Assembly: GCA_027490145.1 (NCBI GenBank)
Contig: JAIXYQ010000010.1
Coordinates: 367,198 to 431,197, forward strand
Length of the DNA: 64,000 nucleotides
Direction of reading: 5' to 3'
Source of the DNA: Planctomycetaceae bacterium
GTDB lineage: Bacteria; Planctomycetota; Phycisphaerae; Phycisphaerales; SM1A02
This document shows positions 44,266-50,955 of this stretch, one piece after another (the first letter of the stretch is position 1; each line of letters begins with the position of its first letter). Made by a program: the position numbers and the translations under genes. Under the pieces are notes generated by a model. That model was not told where the DNA came from, did no database searches, and worked only from the letters and a program-made list of their open reading frames with translations.

Positions 44266-44271
44266 AGATTA
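44266..44271 (-). promoter_or_regulatory. -10 box TAATCT of the Nudix gene
   Basis: TAATCT on the minus strand, 6 nt before the ATG at 44259. Confidence 0.45.
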
Positions 44272-44346
44272 TCAGACAGGCAGACGGGCGGGGTCCGATG
44301 CGCAAAAACACTTGGAAAATCAATGCAATCGGGGCCTCGCTGCCCA

Positions 44347-44374
44347 TTGACGGGGCGGGTCCGTCGTAGATACT
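44347..44374 (+). promoter_or_regulatory. Promoter of the candidate small RNA
   Basis: TTGACG (44347-44352), 16-nt spacer, GATACT (44369-44374). It points to a start of transcription near 44381, in DNA without an open reading frame. Confidence 0.5.
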
Positions 44375-44380
44375 CCGGAT

Positions 44381-44457
44381 CCAGACTTCTTCGCGGCCTT
44401 TGGCCGTGGTGCCGCCGTTCGAGCGTGTCGGAGCGTTCGGACGGCGGTTTTTCTTTT
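44381..44457 (+). ncRNA. Candidate small RNA of about 75 nt
   Basis: The segment lies between a sigma-70-type promoter and an intrinsic terminator in a 253-nt gap between divergent genes. Two hairpins are predicted: CGGCC-TTT-GGCCG (44394-44406) and the terminator stem. The next gene has its own leaderless promoter at 44500, which argues against this being merely its leader. No known RNA family is recognised. Alternatively it is an attenuator or a remnant leader. Confidence 0.45.
44412..44457 (+). terminator. Intrinsic terminator with U-tract
   Basis: A 14-bp stem with two G-U pairs, outer part CCGCCGT / ACGGCGG (44412-44418 and 44441-44447), 8-nt loop, then TTTTTCTTTT. It is the only hairpin in the window with a good U-tract. 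Confidence 0.75.
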
Positions 44458-44499
44458 GGCCCCGCCGCGGCTCGCCGTCAGCGGAGTTCAGCGCGCAGG

Positions 44500-44505
44500 T
44501 AGCGT
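44500..44505 (+). promoter_or_regulatory. -10 box TAGCGT of the PagL-like gene
   Basis: TAGCGT ends 7 nt before the ATG at 44513. Confidence 0.45.
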
Positions 44506-44512
44506 CCCGTCC

Positions 44513-45070
44513 ATGATCGATGCCCTCGCGCTCGTCCTTGCGTCTGACGTCGGCTCCGACCCAGTGCCGACCCCGAAGGACCTGCAGGCTGCCGCCGGCG
44601 TCCACTACGGCGCCGAGGGTTCGAGTGCGTTCACCATCCTCGTCGGCGGGGGCTCGGACCTCGACGGCGCGGACTACGCGCAGGGCATCGCGGAGTATTC
44701 GTGGTTCGTGGCCGAGGGCCTCGGACTTGGCCTCTACGCCAGCGGCATCGGTGTCTGGCAGCCCATCGAGAACGCCGCAGGCGGCGGCGTGGGCATCGAC
44801 ATCCGCTGGCACTTCCTCCGCGAAGACACCTGGTCGGTCTACGGCGAACTTGGCTGCGGCGTGCAGTTCACCACCAACGAGGTCCCGGCCAACACCAGCG
44901 ACACCAACTTCGCCCCCTGGGCCGGGCTTGGCGTGCGGCACGAACTCGATGCGGCAACCTCGCTCATGCTCGGGGTGCAGTGGTTCCACCAGAGCAACGC
45001 CCGGACCGATGAAGAGAACCCGGGCCGCGACAGCATCGGCGCGTACGTCGGCCTGAGCTGGTCGCTCTGA
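44513..45070 (+). CDS. PagL-like lipid A 3-O-deacylase / acyloxyacyl hydrolase
   Basis: 185 residues. Beta-barrel-like alternation throughout, and the C-terminal LGVQWFHQSNARTDEENPGR followed by DSIGAYVGLSWSL ends in the aromatic/Leu style of outer-membrane barrels. The HxSN pair matches the catalytic His-Ser of PagL, which removes an acyl chain from lipid A in the outer membrane. The N terminus (MIDALALVLASDV) is a poor signal peptide: no basic residue and a short core, so the start or the export route is uncertain. It agrees with the other LPS genes nearby. Confidence 0.65.
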   Translation: MIDALALVLASDVGSDPVPTPKDLQAAAGVHYGAEGSSAFTILVGGGSDLDGADYAQGIAEYSWFVAEGLGLGLYASGIGVWQPIENAAGGGVGIDIRWHFLREDTWSVYGELGCGVQFTTNEVPANTSDTNFAPWAGLGVRHELDAATSLMLGVQWFHQSNARTDEENPGRDSIGAYVGLSWSL

Positions 45071-45187
45071 CCGCAGACGGACCCGCCCGCGACCCGCACC
45101 CGGCGTGGGGGCAGGGCATCCCAGGATGGTCCGCAGAATCATGCCCTCGGCGTTCCCGAACCGATGCCTTTCTCGGGCCTCGCCATG

Positions 45188-45201
45188 AACGGGCGCCCGT
45201 T
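45188..45201 (+). promoter_or_regulatory. 14-bp perfect palindrome upstream of a hypothetical gene
   Basis: AACGGGCGCCCGTT, 26 nt before the ATG at 45228. It could be an operator or a small hairpin in the leader. Confidence 0.3.
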
Positions 45202-45227
45202 GGGCCCCGTCCTTGAAGGGAGACTGC

Positions 45228-45587
45228 ATGCCGACGGTACACTTCCTCCGCGCCTCTCCCGAGGCTTTGCCCGTGAAGACCGATCCCTTGACCCAACCTG
45301 AACCGACGGCGCCGACCGCCGACGCCGGCCTCCGCCTCGTCGGGACCGCCGCCCTGAACAGCCTGCCGAGCGACCATGCCGGCATCCTGCTGCTCCGGCA
45401 GGCGTGCGCTGCCCAGGCGGCCCTGGTGGCCGACGCCATGCGGCTGCAGCTGCGCCTCAAGCAGGACGGTCGTTGCGACCCCATCCAGGCCATCACCGGG
45501 ACCAGCAGCCTCGAGCGGGCCGCCGCCGAGTTGGCGGACTTGGTCCGTGTGCTCGATGAGCGCCTCTCCACCGAAGCCAGCCGGTAG
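45228..45587 (+). CDS. Hypothetical protein
   Basis: 119 residues, not recognised. A proline/threonine-rich first third (PEALPVKTDPLTQPEPTAPT) is followed by an alpha-helical C-terminal part (SDHAGILLLRQACAAQAALV, SLERAAAELADLVRVLDERL) that could form a helical hairpin. AGGGAG 5 nt before the ATG at 45228 fixes the start. Its TAG stop forms part of the -10 box of the next gene. Confidence 0.6.
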   Translation: MPTVHFLRASPEALPVKTDPLTQPEPTAPTADAGLRLVGTAALNSLPSDHAGILLLRQACAAQAALVADAMRLQLRLKQDGRCDPIQAITGTSSLERAAAELADLVRVLDERLSTEASR

Positions 45588-45590
45588 CCT
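45585..45590 (+). promoter_or_regulatory. -10 box TAGCCT of the following small gene
   Basis: TAGCCT ends 6 nt before the GTG at 45597. Its first three bases are the stop codon of the upstream gene. Confidence 0.4.
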
Positions 45591-45596
45591 TGCCGC

Positions 45597-45968
45597 GTGA
45601 GCACTGAGACGACTTCCATCAAGGAAGGTGACGCGCTGGACGCGTCCGACCCGACCCGACTGCTGTCCAGCCTTGACGCCATCCGCGACTTCCGCGGCGA
45701 CGTGACGCTGGTCCTCCACGACGGGACCACCGTCGAGGGCTTCGTGTTCGACGTCATCGTCGGGGCCGACCTCGGCTCCTGCGCGCTTCGGTTGTTGGTG
45801 CCCGGCGACGCAACGCGTCGTTCGGTGGCCGGCCGTGAGATCGCCGCGATCCGCATCACCGGCCGTGACGCGGCGGCGGGCAAGACCTGGGAAAACTGGG
45901 TGCGCCGTTACGCCGAGAAGCGGCTGGCCGGCGAGCGAGCGAGCATCGAGAGCGAAACGCTCGACTGA
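45597..45968 (+). CDS. Conserved planctomycete-type hypothetical protein
   Basis: 123 residues, GTG start. The core IRDFRGDVTLVLHDGTTVEG, FVFDVIVGADLGSCALRLLV and ITGRDAAAGKTWENWVRRYA belongs to a family that I recall from planctomycetes and verrucomicrobia, with no known function; the beta-rich core resembles a small OB or Sm-like fold. Separated from the previous gene by 9 nt, so it may be read from its own -10 box and from upstream. Confidence 0.65.
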   Translation: MSTETTSIKEGDALDASDPTRLLSSLDAIRDFRGDVTLVLHDGTTVEGFVFDVIVGADLGSCALRLLVPGDATRRSVAGREIAAIRITGRDAAAGKTWENWVRRYAEKRLAGERASIESETLD

Positions 45969-45987
45969 AGCGATTGGCTGTGGACGG

Positions 45988-46001
45988 CGCAGGACTGCGC
46001 G
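45988..46001. terminator. Short GC hairpin between convergent genes
   Basis: GCGCAG-GA-CTGCGC, 6-bp arms with a 2-nt centre, between the stops at 45968 and 46048. Confidence 0.3.
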
Positions 46002-46047
46002 GTGGCCCCGTGGCGGGTCGGATGCTGCGGCCGGGTCGATCGCGCGT

Positions 46048-46398
46048 TCAGAAGTCGTCGTGACGCCGTCGCAACCTGAAGAGGTTGCGGCCCTCTTCCG
46101 GATCCCACAGGCACCAGCCCATCTCGCCCGCGATCCTCAGCATCACGGGCCACGAGATGGCCTCGTCGCTGACGCGGAGCACGGCGAAATCCAGCACGCC
46201 ATCACCCTCGGGAAGGCTGATCTCGATGCCGGGGCCATAGAGCGTGCAGCTGCCCGGGGCATCGGGCGAGGTGTTGAGTTGCGCGAGGCTGCGGAGCACG
46301 GCCGCGCGCTCGCCGATCGGCAGGCGCGGGATCTCGCCCTCCGGATCCAGGTCCTCGACGTGTTCGGGAAGTCCGTAGATGTAGTACGAGCGAGGCAC
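46048..46398 (-). CDS. Hypothetical protein
   Basis: 116 residues, GTG start. Not recognised. Mixed alpha/beta composition with a basic tail (GRNLFRLRRRHDDF). It starts 12 nt after the response regulator stop; the TAGGAT box that precedes it contains that stop codon. It may be co-transcribed with the regulator. Confidence 0.55.
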   Translation of the reverse strand: MPRSYYIYGLPEHVEDLDPEGEIPRLPIGERAAVLRSLAQLNTSPDAPGSCTLYGPGIEISLPEGDGVLDFAVLRVSDEAISWPVMLRIAGEMGWCLWDPEEGRNLFRLRRRHDDF

Positions 46399-46407
46399 GC
46401 TTCACTG

Positions 46408-46413
46408 ATCCTA
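46408..46413 (-). promoter_or_regulatory. -10 box TAGGAT of the hypothetical gene at 46398
   Basis: TAGGAT on the minus strand, 9 nt before the GTG. Its TAG is the stop codon of the response regulator. Confidence 0.35.
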
Positions 46414-46785
46414 TCGGAGCGATTCGCACACGGCGTCGACGAGGCGCTCGAGCGGGACGGGCTTGTTGAAGTACGCGCTCGCACCCAGGGCGGTCGCGAA
46501 CTCCCGGTGCCGGCGCCCTTGGTTCGCGGTGACCATGACCACGGGCGGCCGTTGGGCTGCCGCGCCCAGTCGCTCGAGGATCGCCAGTCCCGACAACTGG
46601 GGCAGCATCATGTCCAGCACCACCGCATCGATCCCGCCCGCCTGGAGGGCTGCCCACGCCTGCGCGCCATCGCTGGCGCGGACGACCGTGGCGGCCTCGG
46701 CTTCGAGGGCCAACACCATGCCGGCCAGGATGTCCGGATCGTCATCCACAGCGAGGATGGTCTTGCCTGCAAGTCGTCGCTGCAT
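46411..46785 (-). CDS. Single-domain response regulator (CheY-like)
   Basis: 124 residues, receiver domain only. Acidic pocket AVDDDPD, phosphorylation Asp in VVLDMMLPQLSG, switch Thr in VMVTANQ and Lys in YFNKPV are all present. Without an output domain it must act by protein contact, as a phosphate sink or on another kinase. No histidine kinase is adjacent. TACGAT box 7 nt before the ATG. Confidence 0.93.
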   Translation of the reverse strand: MQRRLAGKTILAVDDDPDILAGMVLALEAEAATVVRASDGAQAWAALQAGGIDAVVLDMMLPQLSGLAILERLGAAAQRPPVVMVTANQGRRHREFATALGASAYFNKPVPLERLVDAVCESLR

Positions 46786-46792
46786 GCGCGGG

Positions 46793-46798
46793 ATCGTA
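46793..46798 (-). promoter_or_regulatory. -10 box TACGAT of the response regulator gene
   Basis: TACGAT on the minus strand, 7 nt before the ATG at 46785. Confidence 0.45.
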
Positions 46799-46823
46799 GC
46801 GGTCGCCCTTCGCGGGTGCAGGC

Positions 46824-47858
46824 TCAACGCGATCCCGGCGGCAGGGGCAGCGCAAGCTGGTCGAGCAGACCATCGGTCATCCAGGGGAGCGACTGGAGCT
46901 TCGCGCGCAGCCGCTCGGGCATCGGCTTGCCCTGGCGCTCGTGCAGCGGCCGGCTCTTCCAGCGGCGGTGCATCCACAGGTACTGCCACGGCGAGCGACG
47001 GATCGCCAGTTCGATGCCGCGGTTCACGCGTGCCGCGATGAAGAACGCAGGATCATCGACCGCGGCCCACTCATGCGGTTCGATGACGTCATGCGCATCG
47101 AACTCGTAGTGGAAGCGATCGCCGCTTCGATGGGCTGCGCCGACCACGATGGGCACGTCGTGCCGCATGGCCAGGAGGGGAATCGACTTGTACGTGCTCG
47201 CGAGGCGGTTGAAGAAGGGCACGAAGATCCCGTCGTCGCCGGCATTCTGGTCGGCGATGAATCCGACCCTGCCACGGCGGTCGAGGATGTCCTGCACGAC
47301 TTCGGTCGCACCCCACTTCGTGAGGATGCGCAGCCCGCGCGCCTCACGGACGCCGAGGATCCAGCGATTGAGCCAGGGGTTGTCCAGCGGCCGCGCCAGG
47401 GCCGTCATGTCGAAGCCCAGCATCGTCATCACGAAGCCGAGCAGCTCCCAGTTGCCGCAGTGTCCCGTGCACAGGATGACCGGGCGTCGTTCGAGCAGCA
47501 GGCCGAGAGCGCGCTGCAGCAGGGGATGCGAGGGTGCGAACGAGACGTGGCTCGTCCAGCTGCTCGGGGTCACCAGCCGCGGCGTGGCGACGCTCTCCAC
47601 CATGAAGAGCTGGAACATCGACTCGAGGCTGCGCACGGCCAGGTCGCGGCGCTCCCGTTCGTCCAGGTGCGGCATCGCATGCGCCAGGTTGTCCATGGCG
47701 CGTTGGCGGTGCCGCGGGACGACCGAGGCATAGAGCCGGCCGAAACCGGCGGCGGTGCGGAGGTTCTCCTCGACGCCGAAGGCGTGCAGCAGTCCGAAGC
47801 AGGACCGCAGGGCCGCGTACTGGGCGAAGTGGACGGCTGGCGCGACCGTGGACGCCAC
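46824..47858 (-). CDS. Lipid A lauroyl/myristoyl-type acyltransferase (LpxL/HtrB family)
   Basis: 344 residues. The family adds secondary acyl chains to lipid A at the inner membrane. The catalytic HCGNWE (H-x4-E) lies in PVILCTGHCGNWELLGF; other family segments are DRRGRVGFIADQNAGDDGIF and FFNRLASTYKSIPLLAMRH, and the C-terminal WQYLWMHRRWKSRP matches the expected LpxL end. The GTG start is 7 nt after the stop of the coiled-coil gene, so the two share a transcript. Confidence 0.88.
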   Translation of the reverse strand: MASTVAPAVHFAQYAALRSCFGLLHAFGVEENLRTAAGFGRLYASVVPRHRQRAMDNLAHAMPHLDERERRDLAVRSLESMFQLFMVESVATPRLVTPSSWTSHVSFAPSHPLLQRALGLLLERRPVILCTGHCGNWELLGFVMTMLGFDMTALARPLDNPWLNRWILGVREARGLRILTKWGATEVVQDILDRRGRVGFIADQNAGDDGIFVPFFNRLASTYKSIPLLAMRHDVPIVVGAAHRSGDRFHYEFDAHDVIEPHEWAAVDDPAFFIAARVNRGIELAIRRSPWQYLWMHRRWKSRPLHERQGKPMPERLRAKLQSLPWMTDGLLDQLALPLPPGSR

Positions 47859-47865
47859 GCGGGGC

Positions 47866-49173
47866 TCAGCGCTCCGCGTCGCCGGTCAGCGTGCGCAGGC
47901 GGTTCCAGTTCAGGATCGGGATGCGGGCGTCGGTCGCACGCTTCACCAAGTCGATGTAGTTCGCGCGACGCTCGCGGGCCTGGCTGACCGCTTCGATCTC
48001 CTCGATCGAGGCATCGTCGCTCAGGGAACCGCGCGGCTCGCTGGGCTCGACGCCCACGAGCACGAAGTCGACGTCGCCGGGGAGTTCGTCGCCCTCGGCG
48101 ACGGTGCCGCCCCAGTCACGGATCCGCTGGATGACGAACGCCTTCTCCTCGGCGCTGGTCCGGCCGTCGGCGTCGGTGTCGAACTCGCCGTAGAGGAAGA
48201 AGCGGTAGGTGTAGTCGGGGCTGTAGATCGCGTTGACGAGCACGTCGTCCTTGACCGGCGGGCTGGCACCGCGCTGCTGGCGGATCACGCGGGCGGTGCT
48301 GGTGGTCTCGTCGACCTTGAGCACTTCGATGCTTGCCTTGCCGGGCAGGATCGCGCCGGTGGCCGGATCGACGCCTGCGCCGACGGCGTCGGCGTAGACC
48401 TCGAAGGTCATGCCGGGGCGGATGCGGTGCTTGCGACCGAGGTCGATGTAGACGCGACCCTCGGTGTTCGAGGCGAGCACGTGGCCATCGACGAGCGCGG
48501 CGGAGTTCTTCGGCTGCACGCGGATGCGATCGACCTGGCGCTGGAGGTCACCCGCACGGGATTCCAAGGAGTTCTTCTCATCGGCGAGGGCCTCGAGCTG
48601 CCCCTGGAGCTCTTCCTCGCGGGCGCGGCCGGCACTGGCGACCTCTTCGCGGGCGCTGGAGAGCTGGCTCTTCAGTTCATCCAGTTCGGCCTGCGTCTTG
48701 GCGATCGCTTCCTCGCGTTCGGTGAACTCGGGGCCCTTGGCTTCCAAGGCCGCGTCGTAGGCCTGCTTGGCCTCGTCGATGCGCCGCATGGCGACGGTGA
48801 GGTCGTTCTCGGCCTTCTTGGTGGCTTCGCGTGCGGCGTCGAGATCCTTGCGGAGCTTGGCGGCATCGCTGCGGGCCTTCTCGAGCATGGTCTTGACGAT
48901 GTCATTCTCGCCCGCGCCGAACTCCTTGCGCAGTTCCTCGACCGAGGCGTCGGTGCGTCCGACCATCAGCGTGACGGCCTGCCCGAGGCGCTGGGTGGCT
49001 TCGTCGGCCTTGCGGTCCGACTCAGTCTGGCCGCCCCGCGCGGAATCGGCCATCTTGCGGGCGTCGTCGTACTTGGACCACAGGACGATGCTCGTCACGA
49101 GCAGCGCCACGGTCGCCAGAACGAAGATGACCAGACCGATGACGGTGCCGTTGCTGCCGGAGCGCGATGCCAT
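47866..49173 (-). CDS. Membrane-anchored coiled-coil protein
   Basis: 435 residues. One N-terminal helix (TVIGLVIFVLATVALLVTSI), a coiled coil from about 60 to 230, and a C-terminal domain with RIRPGMTFEVYADAVGAG and YTYRFFLYGEFDTDADGRTS followed by a segment resembling a BRCT fold (DWGGTVAEGDELPGDVDFVL). Similar proteins occur in planctomycetes without assigned function. It has a full promoter 54 nt upstream and a hairpin in its leader. Confidence 0.65.
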   Translation of the reverse strand: MASRSGSNGTVIGLVIFVLATVALLVTSIVLWSKYDDARKMADSARGGQTESDRKADEATQRLGQAVTLMVGRTDASVEELRKEFGAGENDIVKTMLEKARSDAAKLRKDLDAAREATKKAENDLTVAMRRIDEAKQAYDAALEAKGPEFTEREEAIAKTQAELDELKSQLSSAREEVASAGRAREEELQGQLEALADEKNSLESRAGDLQRQVDRIRVQPKNSAALVDGHVLASNTEGRVYIDLGRKHRIRPGMTFEVYADAVGAGVDPATGAILPGKASIEVLKVDETTSTARVIRQQRGASPPVKDDVLVNAIYSPDYTYRFFLYGEFDTDADGRTSAEEKAFVIQRIRDWGGTVAEGDELPGDVDFVLVGVEPSEPRGSLSDDASIEEIEAVSQARERRANYIDLVKRATDARIPILNWNRLRTLTGDAER

Positions 49174-49196
49174 GGAGAGCTACCTCGTGGGGGGCG

Positions 49197-49217
49197 GGGG
49201 TGGCGAAGGGCCACCCC
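49197..49217 (-). promoter_or_regulatory. Leader hairpin of the coiled-coil gene
   Basis: Perfect 8-bp stem GGGGTGGC-GAAGG-GCCACCCC in the short leader, immediately after the start of transcription. It may stabilise the mRNA or tune translation. Confidence 0.35.
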
Positions 49218-49226
49218 GAGACCCGG

Positions 49227-49256
49227 AGTGTCGCGCATGGAGGGGGCACGCGTCAA
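49227..49256 (-). promoter_or_regulatory. Promoter of the coiled-coil / acyltransferase operon
   Basis: Minus strand TTGACG (49256-49251), 18-nt spacer, GACACT (49232-49227). Divergent to the rpsT promoter. Confidence 0.55.
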
Positions 49257-49293
49257 GCCGATCCCTGGTCCGATCACCCTGTGGGCGGGTGGG

Positions 49294-49322
49294 TTGCGCC
49301 GAAGCCGCCTTGCCGCCATAAT
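49294..49322 (+). promoter_or_regulatory. Promoter of rpsT
   Basis: TTGCGC (49294-49299), 17-nt spacer, CATAAT (49317-49322), about 30 nt upstream of the GTG start with its own ribosome site. Confidence 0.55.
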
Positions 49323-49358
49323 GCCGGATCCCCCGCAGTCAGCAGAGGAACCACACCA

Positions 49359-49631
49359 GTGCCCAACACCGCATCGGCTAAGAAGCGAGTTCGCCAGACC
49401 GAAGAGCGCAATGCCCGCAACCGCTGGCGCCGCACCCGCGTGAAGGACGCCGTCAAGGCGTTCAACACCGCCGTGCTGGCCGGCGACAGCAAGGCAGCCG
49501 CCGAGGCCTACAACAAGGTCGCGAGCTTGATGGACAAGTTCTCGCACACCCCGACCATGCACAAGAACACGGCGGCCCGTCGCAAGAGCCGCCTTGCGAA
49601 GCGCTTGGCCGGCATCGCGGCGAAGAAGTGA
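49359..49631 (+). CDS. rpsT: Small ribosomal subunit protein bS20
   Basis: 90 residues, very basic and helical. Binds 16S rRNA early in 30S assembly. Family pattern: MPNTASAKKRVRQTEERNAR, TRVKDAVKAFNTAVLAGD, and the conserved MHKNTAARRKSRLAKRL. The GTG start at 49359 matches the usual N terminus, with AGAGGA 9 nt upstream. Monocistronic promoter, but the CPBP gene begins 3 nt after the stop. Confidence 0.97.
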   Translation: MPNTASAKKRVRQTEERNARNRWRRTRVKDAVKAFNTAVLAGDSKAAAEAYNKVASLMDKFSHTPTMHKNTAARRKSRLAKRLAGIAAKK

Positions 49632-49634
49632 GCC

Positions 49635-50432
49635 GTGGCGGCCCGCACGCCGCGCACACGAACCAAGCCCCGAGCGGCCCGGCCTGACGCCGGGCCGTTG
49701 TCCTATTGGGAGCGCTCCAAGCAGCCGTTGGAGATCCTCTGCCTGCTGGTGCCGCTGATCGTCCTGTACGAGATCGGCCTGGTGCGTTGGCTCGCCTCGG
49801 CGCAGGGGGTCCAGACCAACGATGCGCACCGGGCGCTCGTGCACCTCTTCGAGTCCTTCGGCATGGACGCGACCCGACTGGGGCTGCCGGTGCTCAGCCT
49901 TCCGGCGGTGGCGATGGCGGTCGTGCTGCTGGTGCTGCACGTGCTCTCGCGCAAGCCATGGTCTGTGGACCTGCCGACGGTCGCAGGCATGGTCGTCGAG
50001 GGGGCGCTGGCGGGGTTGCCGCTGTACGTCCTCGTCCGCGCGGTCATGGGCATCGCCCTGATGGCCACCACCGCGGCGCCGGGTGCCTGGCTGGGCGACC
50101 GCATCCTGATCTCGATCGGGGCGGGGCTCTACGAGGAGTTCATCTTCCGCATGGTGGCGCTGCTCCTGCTGCACTCGCTGCTGGCGGATCTGCTCAGGGT
50201 CAAGGACCCGTGGGCGACCTGGGTCTCGGTGGTCCTGGCTGCGTTGGCGTTCGCCGCATACCACCCGCTGAGGGGAGCCACGGGCACCATCGAGTGGCCG
50301 GTGTTCGCGTCGCTGTTCGTGGCGGGGCTCTACTTCGGCGGGCTCTACGTGGTCCGCGGTTTCGGCATCGCGGTCGCCGCCCACGCGTCGTACGACATCG
50401 TCGTCGCGGCGGTGTCGCAGCCCGCTGGATAG
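49635..50432 (+). CDS. CPBP-family intramembrane metalloprotease
   Basis: 265 residues, about seven membrane helices. The CPBP (Abi/Rce1) signature is present: GAGLYEEFIFRMVALLLLHS (Glu pair and Arg), ALAFAAYHPL (His) and AAHASYDIV (His). Members cleave prenylated or other membrane peptides, or act in bacteriocin immunity. The basic N terminus (MAARTPRTRTKPRAARPD) is cytoplasmic. GTG start 3 nt after rpsT, so the two are co-transcribed. Confidence 0.85.
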   Translation: MAARTPRTRTKPRAARPDAGPLSYWERSKQPLEILCLLVPLIVLYEIGLVRWLASAQGVQTNDAHRALVHLFESFGMDATRLGLPVLSLPAVAMAVVLLVLHVLSRKPWSVDLPTVAGMVVEGALAGLPLYVLVRAVMGIALMATTAAPGAWLGDRILISIGAGLYEEFIFRMVALLLLHSLLADLLRVKDPWATWVSVVLAALAFAAYHPLRGATGTIEWPVFASLFVAGLYFGGLYVVRGFGIAVAAHASYDIVVAAVSQPAG

Positions 50433-50435
50433 CAT
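50430..50435 (+). promoter_or_regulatory. -10 box TAGCAT of kdsC
   Basis: TAGCAT ends 7 nt before the ATG at 50443. Its TAG is the stop codon of the CPBP gene. Confidence 0.45.
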
Positions 50436-50442
50436 CGTCCGC

Positions 50443-50955
50443 ATGTCCGATGCACGCTCCGTCCGTCTCCTCGTGCTCGATGTGGATGGCGTCCTCACCG
50501 ATGCCGGCATCATCTATTCCGAGGATGGTGTGGAGCACAAGCGCTTCTGTGCCCGCGACGGCGCTGGCATCGTGGCGTGGCGCCGGCTCGGCAACCGCGT
50601 GGCGATCCTGTCGGGGCGTACGTCGTCGACGGTGGAGCGACGTGCACGCGAGCTCGGCATCGAGGTCGTGATGCAGGGCTCCAAGGACAAGCTCGCCGAC
50701 CTGCGCGCGATCGTCGATCGATGTGGATGCACGCTCGATGAGACCGCGATGATGGGCGATGACTGGCCGGACCTTCCGGCCATGATGGCGTGCCACTACC
50801 GGATCACCGTGGCCGACGCATGCCAGGACGTGCGCAGCATCGCCGACTTCGTCGCGCGCCACCGTGGCGGGCATGGTGCCGTGCGCGAGGCCATCGAGCA
50901 CCTGCTGCAGGAGCAGGGGCGCCTTGCGGAGGCCCAGTCGTGCTTCGCGGCCTGA
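50443..50955 (+). CDS. kdsC: 3-deoxy-D-manno-octulosonate 8-phosphate phosphatase (KdsC)
   Basis: 170 residues. HAD-superfamily C0 phosphatase that releases KDO from KDO 8-phosphate for the LPS inner core. Motif I LVLDVDGVLTDAGI, motif II AILSGRTSSTVERRA, motif III Lys in KDKLADLRAI and motif IV MMGDDWPDLPAM are present. It is followed, with a 16-nt overlap, by an LptC/LptA-like gene, the same order as kdsC-lptC-lptA in enterobacteria. Confidence 0.93.
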   Translation: MSDARSVRLLVLDVDGVLTDAGIIYSEDGVEHKRFCARDGAGIVAWRRLGNRVAILSGRTSSTVERRARELGIEVVMQGSKDKLADLRAIVDRCGCTLDETAMMGDDWPDLPAMMACHYRITVADACQDVRSIADFVARHRGGHGAVREAIEHLLQEQGRLAEAQSCFAA

